DNA of 64,000 bases from Scylla paramamosain. Taxonomy: Eukaryota; Arthropoda; Malacostraca; Decapoda; Portunidae. The stretch is taken from assembly GCF_035594125.1 (NCBI RefSeq), contig NW_026973728.1, positions 459,731 to 523,730 on the forward strand. The letters are read 5' to 3'. Positions 52,701 through 64,000 of this stretch are shown here, in pieces. Both the position numbers and the translations under genes were made by a program. A model generated the notes under the pieces. The model was not told the origin of the DNA, did no database searches, and saw only the letters and a list, made by a program, of their open reading frames with translations. How positions within the stretch are numbered: the first letter of the stretch is position 1; each line of letters starts with the position of its first letter.

Positions 52701-55700
52701 AGTTAATTTTAGCCTTTTTTTCGGACTGTTATATACCAAACCCTAAAGTGCATGCAAAGTCTCCTATATGAGGAAATAACACGACCTTAAAAGAAATCTG
52801 TCTTTTGAGTGTTTTTCAGAATGTTAGGCACCAAAACGATAAATAAATAAGGAACTCACTCTATATGGGAATCCAAAACAAAACTACTGAAAACGTGTCT
52901 TTTCAGTGTTTTACGTAGAAAAACGCAAAAGCGGATGCAAACCAACCAATATAAAAAAATAGAAAAACATTACCAAAAAAGTATATTTTGAGTTTTTTTT
53001 GAGCTTGTTACCTACAAAAAAACGCGAAAATTGATGCAAAGCACTCTATATTAGGAAATAAAAGGTCATTATAAGAAAAGTGTATAATGAGTGTTTTATA
53101 GTTCAAAAGAACCAAAAGGCAAAAAACGTAAAAACTTGTGGATATGGAGAAGTTTCCTAGATACCAAAATGCTGAAACTCATGAATAACATTCCTAATTT
53201 AGAAACAGAAAAACCTTACTAAATGTGAGTATTTTGAGAGCTTTTCACATTCTTGGTTACCAAAACCCCAAATTGCATGCGAAACCAGCTTTATGTGAGA
53301 GAAAAATTATATTATCAGGCTCAAAAACACTCAAAATGTCCTTTGAGTGTTTTTGAGCCTGATAGGCAATAAAGCACTAGAAAGCAGGGCAATCCTATTA
53401 TATTTGAATAAACCCAATTTTTATCAAAAACTTGCCTTTAAGTGTTTTTGAGCTCCTTATATACTAAACCGCTAAAACGCAAGTAAAAAAACTTTTTGGA
53501 AAAACAGAATAAAATTACCAAAAACATGTATTTTGAGTGTTTTGATCATATTATCTATAAAAACGCTTAAATACATGAAAAGAACATTATGTTTGGGAAA
53601 CAAAAGGACATTACGAGAAACGTATATTATGAGTGTTTTTAAGTTTGTTAAGTACCAAAAATCTAAAACCCACTCTTTATTTAGAAAAAAATAAATAAAT
53701 AAAAAAATTAAAAAATAGGATTTTTATTTTATTTATTTTTTTTTGTTATTCATCTTCATGGGTACTGAAATCCCAAAATTTTGGGAATATTCAAGGCAAT
53801 TATATTATAAGAGAATATTATCAATAAAGTTGATTTTAGCTTTTTTTCGGACTGTTATGTACCAAACCCTAAAGTGCATGCAAAGCCTCCTATATGAGGA
53901 ATCGAAATCGAAATTACTGAAAATGTATCTTCTCAGTGTTTTACGTAGAAAAACGCAAAAACTGGTGTATATAAAGAGGTTTCTTAGATACCAAAATGCT
54001 GAAACTCATGAATAACAATCTTAATTCAGAAACAGAACAACCTTAGCAAATGCCTGTATTTTGAGTGTTTTTCATATTCCTAGTTAGCAATACCCAAAAT
54101 AGCATGCGAAACTAGCTTTATGAGGGAAAAAAATGACATTACCAGAAGTGTCTTTTAATTGTTTTTGAGCGTGTTAGGCAATGAAGTACTAAAAAGCAGG
54201 ACAATCACATTACATGGGAATAAAACCAACTTTTACCAAGAACTTGCCAATATGTGTTTTTGAGCTCCTTACATACCAAACTGCTAAAACGCATCGAAAA
54301 CAAACTTCATGGAGATACAGAATAACATTACCAAAAACATGTATTTTGAGTGTTTTTGATTATGTTATCTATAAAAACGCTTAAATACATGCAAAGAACC
54401 TTATGTTAAGGAAACGTAAGGACATTACGCGAAACGTGTATTATGAGTGTTTTTAAGTTCCTTAACTACCAAAAAGCTAAAACCTACAAATAACACTCGT
54501 TATTTAGAAAAAATAAAAAATAAATAAATAAATAAAAAGGTTTTTTTTTTTTTATTCTCCTTCATAGGTACCGAGATGCCAAAATTCTGCGAAAAATTAG
54601 GGCAATTATATGATAAGAGAATATTATCAAAAAGGTTGATATTAGCTTTTTTTTTCGGACTGTTATATAGCATTAAAGTGCATGCAAAGCCTCCCATATG
54701 AGGAAATTAAACGACCTTACCAGAAATCTGTGTTTTGAGTGTTTTCAGCATGTTAGGCACTAAAACGATAAATAATAAGGAACTCACTCTATATGGCAAA
54801 CCAAAACAAAATTACTGAAAACGTGTCTTCTCAGTGTTTTACGTAGAAAAACGCTAAAACGGACGCAAACCAACCAACTTCAAGAAGCAGAAAAACATTA
54901 CCAAAAAGGTATATTTTGAGTGTTTTTGAGCTTGTTACCTACAAAAAAACGCGAAAATTGATGCAAAGCACTGTATATTGGGAAAGAAAGGGACATTGCG
55001 AGAAAATGGTATAATGAATGTTTTATAGTTCAAAAGAACCACAAGGCAAAAAACGCAAAAAAAAACTCGTGCTAAAACCTCTTTATAGAGAAAGAAAAAA
55101 AAATAATAAAAAAATAGGATTTTTTTTTCTTCTTCTTTATAGGTACCGAGATGCTACAATTCTGGCAAAATTCAGGGAAATTATGTGAAAAAAGAACATT
55201 ATCAAAAAAGTTAATTTCAGCTTTTTTTTTTCGGACTGTTATGTACCAAACCCCAAAGTACATGCAGAGCTAACTATATGAGGAAATTAAACGACTTAAT
55301 GAGATTAATGTTGTGAGTGTTTTTCAGCATGTTAGTCACCAAAACAATAAATAATATGGAAGTCATTCTATGTGGGAATCCAAAACAAAATTACTGAAAA
55401 CGTGTCTTTTCCGTGTTTTACGTAGAAAAACGCTAAAACGGATGCAAACCAAGCAATATGAAGAAATAGAATAACATTACCAAAAAGGTACATTTTGAGT
55501 GTTTTTGAGCTCTTTACTTACAAAAAACGTGAAAATGGATGCAAAGCTCTCTATATTCGTCAACAAAAGGACATTACGAGAAATGTGTGTAATGAGTGTT
55601 TTATATATTCTGAAGAACCACAAGGCAAAAAACGTAAAAAACTCGTATATATAGAGAAGTTTCTTAGATACCAAAATGCTGAAACTCCTGAAGAACACTC

Positions 55701-57273
55701 TTAATTGAGAAACAGAACAACCTTACCAAATGCGTGTATTTTGAATGTTTTTCACATTCTTAGTTACTAAAACCCCAAATTGCATGTGAAAGTAGCTTTA
55801 TGTGGGAAAAAAATGAGTTTTTTTTTTTTTAGCATGATAGGCAATAAAGCAATAAAAAGCAGGGTAATCACATTACATAGGAATAAAATCAACTTTTAGC
55901 AAGAACTTGCCTTTAAGTGTTTTTGAGCTCCTTATATACCAAAACGCTAAAAAAAAGCATTCAAAACACCCTTTATGGAGAAACATCATAACATTACAAA
56001 AAACATGTATTTTGAGTGTTTTTGATCATGTTACCTATAAAAGCGCTTAAGTACATGCAAAGAACCTTATGTTTGAGAAACGAAAGAACATTTCGAGAAA
56101 CGTGTATAATGATTGTTTTTAAGTTCCTCAAGTACCAAAAAGCTAAAACCCACAAATAACACTCTTTATAGAGAAAAAAATAAATAAATAAAAAAAATAG
56201 GATTTTTTTTTTTTTTGTTATTCATCTTAATAGGTACCAAGATGCCAAAATTCTGGAAAAATTCAGGGAAATTATGTGAAAAAAGAACATTATAAAAAAA
56301 AAATAATTTTATTTTTTTTTCAGACTGTTATGTACCAAACCTTAAAGTGCATCCAAAGCCTCCTATATTGGGAAATTAAACGATTTTACCAGAAACCTGT
56401 CTTTTGAGTGTTTTTTAGTATGTTAGGCACCAAAACGATAAATAATATGGAAGTCACTCAAAATGGGAATCGATCACAAAATTGCTGAAAAAAAGTGTCT
56501 TTTTACGTTTTACGTCTTTCTACGTTTACGTAGAAAAACGCTAAACAGGATGCAAACCAACGAATATGAAGAAATAGAATAGTATTACCAAAAAGGTATA
56601 TTTTTAATGTTTTTGAGCTTATTACCTTAAAAAAATGCGAAAATGGATGGAAAGCACTCTATATTTGGATACAAAAGGACATTACGTGAAATGTGTATAA
56701 TGAGTGTTTTATAGTTTCACAAGAACCACAAGGCAAAAAACGCAAAAACTCGTGTATATAAAGAATTTTCTTATATACCAAAATGCTGAAACTCAGGAAT
56801 AAAACTCTTAATTAAGAATACAGAACAGCTTTACCAAATGCGTGTATTTTGAGTGCTTTTCACATTCTTAGTTACCAAAACCCCAAATTGCATGCGAAAC
56901 TAGCTTTATGTGAAAAAAAAATGACATGACCAAAAAGTTTTTGAGCGTGATAAGCAATAAAGCAGTAAAAAGCACGGGAATCACATTACATGGGAATAAA
57001 ACGAAATTTTACTAAGAACTTGTGTTTTTGAGCTCCTTACATACCAAAACGCTAAAACGCATAGAAAACACCCTTTATGGAGAAACAGAATAATATTACC
57101 AAAAAACATGTATTTTGAGTGTTTTTCATCATGTTAACTATAAAAAAAAGCTAAAATACATGGAAAGAACCCTATATTTCGAAAATGGAAGGACGTTACG
57201 AGAAACGTGTATTATGAGTTTTTTTTTAAGTTCGTTAAGTATGAGAAAGCTAAAACCCACAAATGACACTCTT
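46741..57273 (+). repeat. HOR satellite array, segment IIIb
   Basis: HOR copies in + orientation, E2 starts near 47,430, 48,567, 49,667, 50,690, 51,687, 52,905, 53,936, 54,833, 55,413 and ~56,515. Short-D2 units end at 50,690 and 51,687; the long-B1 unit is 51,687-52,905. Reduced units: C2b joined to D2 at ~53,900, E2 joined to B1 at ~53,960, B1 joined to B2 at ~55,068 (the 54,833-55,413 unit is only ~580 bp), C1 joined to D1 at ~55,815. The array ends in a B2 at ~57,274. No gene seen. Confidence 0.94.
51650..52110 (+). repeat. Short-D2 / long-B1 cassette, copy 4
   Basis: Same variants as copy 3, displaced by about 15.93 kb, with matching flanks from roughly 49.1 to 54.3 kb. Confidence 0.85.
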
Positions 57274-57283
57274 TATAGAGTGT
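57266..57283. repeat. Short palindrome at the HOR / inverted block switch
   Basis: 'acactctttatagagtgt' has 7-bp arms around a 4-bp centre. The left arm is the B2 tail of the + strand HOR; the right arm begins the - strand monomeric block. Confidence 0.75.
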
Positions 57284-59464
57284 TTTCGTACCTAACAATG
57301 TGAAAAACACACAAAAAGCACATTTTTGGTAATCTTGTTCTCTTATCCATATAGACTGTTCTTCAATGCGTCAAATAGGTCTTGGTACCTAAGAAATAAA
57401 AAAAAAACTTATTATAAAAGTTTCTTCTAATGTCTTTTCGTTTCCTTATGCAAAGTATTTTGCATGCATTTATGTTTCTTTTTATATGTAAAAAGAAAAA
57501 AAATTGTTTATGGTAATAAAGGGTGTTTTGCATACAGCTCAGCGTTATGGTACGTAAGTAGCTGAAAATACCCAAAAAATAAATTTTTGGTTGACTTGTT
57601 CTTTCATATAGGTAGCTTTCCATGTTTTTTATAACTTTGGTACCTAACAACAACAATCGACACTCAAAAGACATGTTTCTGGAAATATCGTTTCATATCC
57701 TCATAGATGGTGCTCTGGAGTCATTTTGACGTTTTGGTACATAAAATTGTGAAAAAAAAAAACACAAAATAAACGTTTTTGGTAATGTTCTGTTTCTCCA
57801 TATACAGTGGTACTAAATAGTTTTCGCGTTTGGTACCTAAGACGCTCAAAAACACTAATGGCATCTTTCTCGTAATGTCCTTTATTTTATCCATATTGGG
57901 TGATTTCCATGCATTTTGGCGTTTTTGTTACGTAACAATGTGAAAAAACACTCAAAATATTCGTTTTCTGTAATGTTCTGTTTCTTCATATATAATGTTA
58001 TACATGCGTTTGTGCATTTTGCTACCTAAGAATATCAAAAACACTGATAAATGAAGTGTCTTTATTTCTTTTCGTATCGCCATTTAGGTTACTTTGCATG
58101 CATTTTTGCTTTTTTTTTATACGTAAGATAAAAAAAAAAACTCAAAATGCATATTTCTGGTAATGTTATTCTGTTTCTTCATAAAATGTGCTTTGCATGC
58201 ATTTTAGCGTTTTGGTACGTACGTAGCTGTAAAAACTCTCAAAAGACACGCTTTTGGTAATGTTTTGCTTTTCCAAATAGGGAGCTTTCGTTGGTTTTTA
58301 GCGTTTTGGTATCTAATATTCTTGAGTTTCTCTAAAGAGAGTATTATTTATGCATTTTCGCGTTTTGGTACCTGAGAAGCTCAAAAACGCTCTTTATATA
58401 AATTTCTCATAATGTCATTGGTTACTTCTTTTTTTTGAGTAACAAGCTCAAAACACTGAAAATACACGCTTTTTTGGTAATGTTATTCAGTTTTTCCAAG
58501 GCGTTTTGGGTGCGTTTTAGTGTTCTTGTATGTAAGTAGCTCATAAGCACTGAAATTAAAAGTTTTTGTAATCTTTTGTTTTCTCCTATATGTTGCTTTC
58601 CTTGGTTTTTAGCTTCTTGGCACCTAACATGCTCATAAACAGTGAAAGGACATGTTTCTGGAAATGTTTCCTTTCCCCATATAGTATGCTTTGCATGCAT
58701 TTTCGCGTTGCGGTACCTAATAACGTGAAAAAAGCCTTAAAACACAAGGGTTGGTTAATCTTGTTCCGTTTCTCCATATAGAGTATTATTCATACGTTTT
58801 AGTGTTCTGGTACCTATGAAGCTCAATACCACTCAAAATATACGTTTCTTTTAATGTTTTCTTTTCCCATTTTAGGATTATTTGCATGTATTTTATCGTT
58901 TTTGTACGTAACAGGCGCAAAATCTCTCAAAATGCATGTTTTTGGTAAAGCTGTTGAGTTTCTCCATAAAGAGTGTTTTGCAACCGTTTTAGCGGTTTGG
59001 TATGTAAGTACCTCAAAACACTTAATTTTTTCCCATTTACGACACTTTCCATGCTTTTTAAGAGCTTTTTGTGCCTAACACACTCATAAACTCTCAAAAG
59101 ACATATTTCTGGAAATATCGTTTATTTTCCCCATATCGAGTGCTTTGCATGCATTTTGGCGTTTTGATACCTAACAAAGCTAAATACACTTAAAATGCAC
59201 GTTTTCTCCATACAGAGGGCAAATCGTGCGTTTTATCGTTTCGGTACCTAATAAGCTAAAAAAAAAAAAACTCATAATGCTGGTTTCTCTTAATGTCTTT
59301 TCGTTTTCTTATATAGGATACTTTGTATACATTTTGACGCTTTTGTACAAAACAAGCTGAAAAATTTCCCAAAATGCTCGTTTTTGGTAATGTTTTTATA
59401 TTTCTGCAAGAAAGGAGTTTTGCATGTTTTATCGTTTTGGTACATTATAAATTTAAAAACTACC
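57274..59464 (-). repeat. Divergent monomeric block 3, inverted
   Basis: About 23 diverged monomers in reverse orientation. Cores on the + strand cycle C-B-A-E-D, the reverse of A-B-C-D-E: for example E 58,530, D 58,620, C 58,715, B 58,810, A 58,905, E 59,000, D 59,075, C 59,165, B 59,245, A 59,345, E 59,440. Some monomers are skipped near 57,850-57,930. Open frames on both strands (57,363-57,674, 58,422-58,700, 58,854-59,078) are repeat translations. Confidence 0.9.
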
Positions 59465-60915
59465 AAAGCGTGTTAGGCAATAAAGCACTAAAAAGCAGGG
59501 CAATCACATTACATTGGAAAAAAAAAACAATTTTTAACAAGAACTTGCTTTTAAGTGTATTTGAGCTCCTTATATACCAAAACACTAAAATGCATGCAAA
59601 ATACACTTTATGGTGAAACAGAATAACATTACCAAAAACATATATTTTGCGTGTTTTTGATCATGTTACCAATAAAAACGCTTAAATACATGCAAAGAAC
59701 CCTATTTTTGGGAAACGAAAGGACATTACGAGAAACGTGTATTATGAGTGTTTTTAAGTTCATTAACTACGAAAAAGCTAAAAGCCACAAATTACACTCT
59801 TTATTGAGAAAAAATAAATAAATAAAAAAATAAATATTTTTCATTCTTATTTATCTTCACAGGTAACGAGGTGCCAAAATTCGGGCAAAGTTCAGGAAAT
59901 TATATGAAATAAGAATATTATCAAAAAAGTTAAATTTAGCTTTTTTTTCGGACTGTTATGTACCAAACTCCTAAAGTGCATGCAAAGGCACCTATATGGG
60001 GAAATTAAACGTCTTTGCCAGAAAACTGCTTTATGAGTGTTTTTCAGCATGTTAGGAACCAACACGATAAAACCTAAGGAAGTCAATCTATATGGGAATC
60101 CAAAACAAAATTACTGAAAACGTGTCTTTTCGGTGTTTTATGTAGAAAACGCTAAAACGGATGCAAACCAACCAAAAAAGAAGAAATAGAATAACATTAC
60201 CAAAAAGGTATATTTTGAGTGTTTTTGAAATTTTTACCTACAAAAAACGCGAAAATGGATGGAAAGCACTCTATATTGGGAAGCAAAAGGCACCAAAAAG
60301 TATGTTAGGCACCAAAACGATAAATATTATGAAAGTCACTCTATATGGAAATCCAAAATAAAATTACTGGAAACGTGTCTTTTAAAAGATTTTCGTAGAA
60401 AAACGTTAAAACGATGCAAACCAACCAATATAGAATAACATTAACAAAAAAGTATATTTTGTGTGTTTTTGATCTTGTTACATAAAAAAAACGCGAAAAT
60501 GGATCCAAAGCACTCTATATAAGGAAAAAAAAGGCCATAACGAGAAACGTGTATAATGAGTGTTTTATAGTTTCACCAGAATCACAAGGCAAAAAACGCA
60601 AAAACCCGACTGTATGGAGAAGTTTCTATGATACGAAAATTCTGAAACTCATGAATAACTCTCTTAATCAAGAAACAGAACAACCAGAAAAAAATGCGTG
60701 TATTTTGAGTGTTTTTTTACATTCTTAGTTACCAAAACAACAAATTCCATGCGAAACTAGCTTTATGTGGGAAAAAAAATGACATTACAAGAAAAAGTGC
60801 CTTTGAGTGTTTTTGAGCGTGTTAGGCAATAAAGCACTATAAAGCAAGGCAATCACATTACATAGAAATAAAACCAACTTTTACGAAAAAAAAACTTGCC
60901 TTTTAGTGTTTTTGA
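59465..60915 (+). repeat. HOR satellite array, segment IVa
   Basis: Starts in D1 ('agcgtgttaggcaataaag') directly after the inverted block. E2 starts near 60,138 and 60,390. The second is close to the first because A1 is joined to D2 at ~60,290 ('caaaaggcaccaaaa'). Confidence 0.93.
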
Positions 60916-61364
60916 CACGCATTTAGTAAGGTTGCTCTGTTTCTCAATTAAGAGTGTTATTCATGAGTTTCACCATATACAAGAGTTTTTGCGTTTTTTG
61001 CCTTGTGGTTTTTTTGAATTATAAAACATTCATTATACACCTTTCTCGCAATGTCCCTTTATTTCCCAATATACAGTGCTTTGTATCCATTTTCGCGCTT
61101 TTTTGTAGGTAACAATCTCAAAAACACTCAAAATATACATTTTGGTAATGTTTTTCTGCTTCTTGATATTGGTTGGTTTCTATCAGTTTTAGCGTTTTTC
61201 TACGTAAAACACTGAGAAGACACGTTTTCAGTAATTTTGTTTTGGATTCCCACATAGAGTGAGTTCCTTATTATTTATTGTTTTGGTGCCTAACATGCTG
61301 AAAAACACTCAAAAGACAGATTTCTGGTAAGGTTCCTAGTTTCCTCATATAGGAGGCTTTGCAT
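60916..61364 (-). repeat. Inverted HOR block, copy 4
   Basis: About 449 bp. Same limits as the other copies ('cacgcatttagtaagg' to 'ggctttgcatg') with ~27 bp missing inside B1 near 60,980. Confidence 0.92.
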
Positions 61365-64000
61365 GTCTTTTTAGTGTCTTTTGAGCGTGTTACGCAATAA
61401 AGCACTAAAAGCCAGGGCAATCACATTACATGGGAATAAAACCAAATTTTACCAAGAACTTGCCTTTAAGTGTTTTTGAGGTCCTTACATACCAAAACGC
61501 TAAAACGCATGCAAAATACATTTTATGGAGAAACAGAATAACATTACCAAATACATGTATTTTGAGTGTTTTTGATCATGTTATCTATAATAATGCTTAA
61601 ATACATGCAAAGAACCTTATGTTTGGGAAACAAAAGGACATTACGAGAAACGTGTATTATGAGTGTTTTTTTAAGTTCCTTTAGTACCAAAAAACTAAAA
61701 CCCACAAATAACACTTTTTAGAAAAAAAAAAATAATAAATAAAAAAATAAAAAAATGGGAATTTTTTTTTTCATCTTCATAGGTACCAAATTGCCTAAAT
61801 TCTGCCAAAATTCAAGGAGTTTATGTGGAAAAAAGAACATTATCATGAAAATTAATTATAGCTTTTTTTCTTATTGTTATGTACCAAAACCTAAAGTGCA
61901 TGCAAAGCCACCAATATAGGGAAGTTAAACATTTCTTTTCAGAAACATTTCTTTTCAGTGTTTTTCAGCATGTTATGCACCAATACGATAAATAATATGA
62001 AAATCAGTTAATATGTGAATCCAAAACAAAATTTCGTGTCTTTTCAGTGTTTTACGTAGAAAAACGCTAAAGCGGATGCAAACCATCCTATATGAAGAAA
62101 TAGAATAACATTATCAAAAATATATATTTTGAGTGTTTTTGAGCTTGTTACCTTCAAAAAATGCAAAAATGGATGTAAAGCACTCTATATTAGGAAACAA
62201 AAGGACATTACGAGGAAGGTGTATAATGAGTGTTTTATAGTTTTAAATGAACCATACGGCAATAAACGCAAAAACTCGTGTATATAGAGAAATTTTTACA
62301 TACCAAAATGATGAAATGCATGAATAACACTTTTAATCGATAAACAGAACTACCTTACCAAATTGTGTATTTTGAGTGTTTTTCACATTCTTAGTTACGA
62401 AAATGCCAAATTACATGCGAAATTAGCTTCATGTGGGAAAAAAAATGACATTACCAGAAAAGTGTCTTTTGAGTGTTTTTGAGCGTGATATGCAACAAAG
62501 CACTAAAAAGCAGAATAATCACATTACATGGGAATAAAACCAAGTTTTAAGAAGAATTTGCCTTTAAATGTTTATTAACCCCTTATATACCAAACAGCTA
62601 AAACGCATGCAAAACAAACTTTATGGAGAAACAGAATAACATTACCAAAAACATGTATTTTGAGTGTTTTTGATCATGTTATCTATAAAAACGCTTAAGT
62701 ACATGCAAAGAACATTATGTTTGGGAAATAAAAGGACATTACGAGAAACGAGTATTATAACGTGTTTTTATAAGTTCCTTAAGTACCAAAAAGTTAAAAC
62801 CCACAAATAACACTCTTTATTTAGTAAATAAAAAAATTTAAAAAAATAAAATAAATAGGATTTTTTTTTTTTTGTTATTCATCTTCATAGGTACCGGGAT
62901 GCCAAAATACTGGGAAAATTCAGGGCAATTATGTGATAAATGAATATTATCAAAAAAGTTAATTTCAGCTTTTTTTTCGGACTTTTATGTACGAAACCCT
63001 AAAGTGCATGCAAAGCCTCCAATATGAGGAAATTAAACGACCTTACCAGAAATCTGTGTTTTGTGTGTTTTTTTTTAGCATGTTAGGCACCAAAACGATA
63101 GATAATAAGGAACTTACTCTATATGGAATCCAAAACAAAGTTACTGAAAACGTGTCTTCTCAGTGTTTTACGTAGAAAAACGTTAAAACGGATGCAAACC
63201 AACCAATATCAAGAAATAGAAAAACGTTACCAAAAAGGTATATTTTGAATGTTTTTGAGCTCTTTACCTACAAAAACGCGAAAATTGATGCAAAGCAGTC
63301 TATATTGGGAAAGAAAAGGACATTGCAAGAAAAGTGTATAATGAGTGTTTTATAGTTCAAAAGAACCACAAAGCAAACAATGCAAAAACTCGTGTATATG
63401 GAGAGATTTCCTAGACACCAAAATGCTGAAACTCATGAATAACACTCTTAATTGAGAAACAGAACAACCTTACTAAATGCGTGTATTTTCAGTGCTTTTC
63501 ACATTCTTAGTTACCAAAAACCCCTAATTACATACGAAATTAGCTTTGTGGGGAAAAAAAAAACTTTACCAGAAAAGCGTCTTTTGAGTGTTTTTCAGCG
63601 TGATTGGTGATAAAGCACTCTAAAGCAGGGGAATCACATTACATTGTAATAAAACCATTTTTTACAAATAACTTGCCTTTAAGTGTTTTTGAGCTCCTTA
63701 TATACAAAACTGCTAAAACGCATGCAAAACACACTTTATGGAAAAACAGAATAACATTACCAAAACCTTGTATATATGGATAAGTTTCTTAGATACCAAA
63801 ATGCTGAAACTCATGAATAACACTCTTAATTGAGAAACAGAACAAGCTTACTAAATGAGTGTATTTTGAGAGCTTTTCACATTCTTAGTTACCAAAACCC
63901 CAAATTGCATACGAAACCAGATTTATGTGGGAAAAAATGACATTACCAGAAAAGTGTCTTTTGAGTGTTTTTGAGCGTGATAGGATATAAAGCACTAAAA
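61365..64000 (+). repeat. HOR satellite array, segment IVb
   Basis: HOR copies with E2 starts near 62,045 and 63,162, running off the window end inside D1. Near 63,770 an E1 tail joins a B1 middle ('ccttgtatatatggataag'), removing A2 to A1. The segment closely follows 46,741-49,100 and 20,504-23,200. Confidence 0.93.

Noticed and set aside
1..64000. CRISPR array (regular repeats)
   Set aside because: Repeats are directly abutting ~96-bp diverged monomers with no constant repeat/unique spacer alternation, and the context is eukaryotic.
1..64000. CENP-B box in the monomers
   Set aside because: I looked for the TTCG-N4-A-N2-CGGG core pattern in the consensus monomers on both strands and did not see it; 'acgagaaacgtg' is not a match.
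1..64000. tRNA or rRNA genes hidden in the array
   Set aside because: No A-box/B-box pairs with cloverleaf arms and no rRNA-like conserved stretches were recognised on either strand.

Overview
The whole 64 kb is AT-rich tandem satellite DNA plus one broken non-LTR retrotransposon fragment. I see no credible protein-coding gene, rRNA, tRNA or CRISPR array. Open frames of 60-134 codons occur on both strands, but they are translations of the repeat: the same peptide phrases recur every ~1.1 kb. The only non-satellite sequence, at about 8,770-9,464, carries reverse-transcriptase motifs of the CR1/L2-like LINE type. This points to an animal genome, most likely a centromeric, pericentromeric or other heterochromatic array. 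The species cannot be told from the sequence.

The basic unit is a monomer of about 96 bp that starts near 'gagtgttttt'. It has a 'ttaggtacc'-like core, then 'aaaacgctaaaacgcatgc', and ends near 'cattaccaaaaacgtgtatttt'. Monomers fall into five classes, A to E, which recur in the fixed order A-B-C-D-E. Two diverged passes of this cycle, with C doubled in the second, form an 11-monomer higher-order repeat (HOR): A1-B1-C1-D1-E1-A2-B2-C2a-C2b-D2-E2, about 1.09 kb. A dissected reference copy lies at 13,461-14,552. About 50 HOR copies fill the window, all on the + strand apart from short inverted pieces.

Layout: HOR array I 1-6,404; divergent monomeric block 1 (+) 6,405-8,769; LINE fragment 8,770-9,464; HOR array II 9,465-39,470; monomeric block 2 at 39,471-43,000 (+ up to ~41,165, then -); HOR array III ~43,001-57,273; monomeric block 3 (-) 57,274-59,464; HOR array IV 59,465-64,000. 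The monomeric blocks keep the five-class order without the 11-mer structure, and look like older material from which the HOR grew.

Above the HOR there is another layer. Variant units (short D2, long B1, a 'ttgtggttc' B1 insertion, and a ~0.47 kb inverted C2b-to-B1 block) recur as multi-kb cassettes with consistent offsets near 12.56, 14.6 and 15.93 kb. Orientation switches often sit on short palindromes, including a near-perfect 120-bp one at 20,280-20,399. All coordinates of repeat boundaries were read by eye; most are good to a few bases, and block edges to about 10-20 bases.
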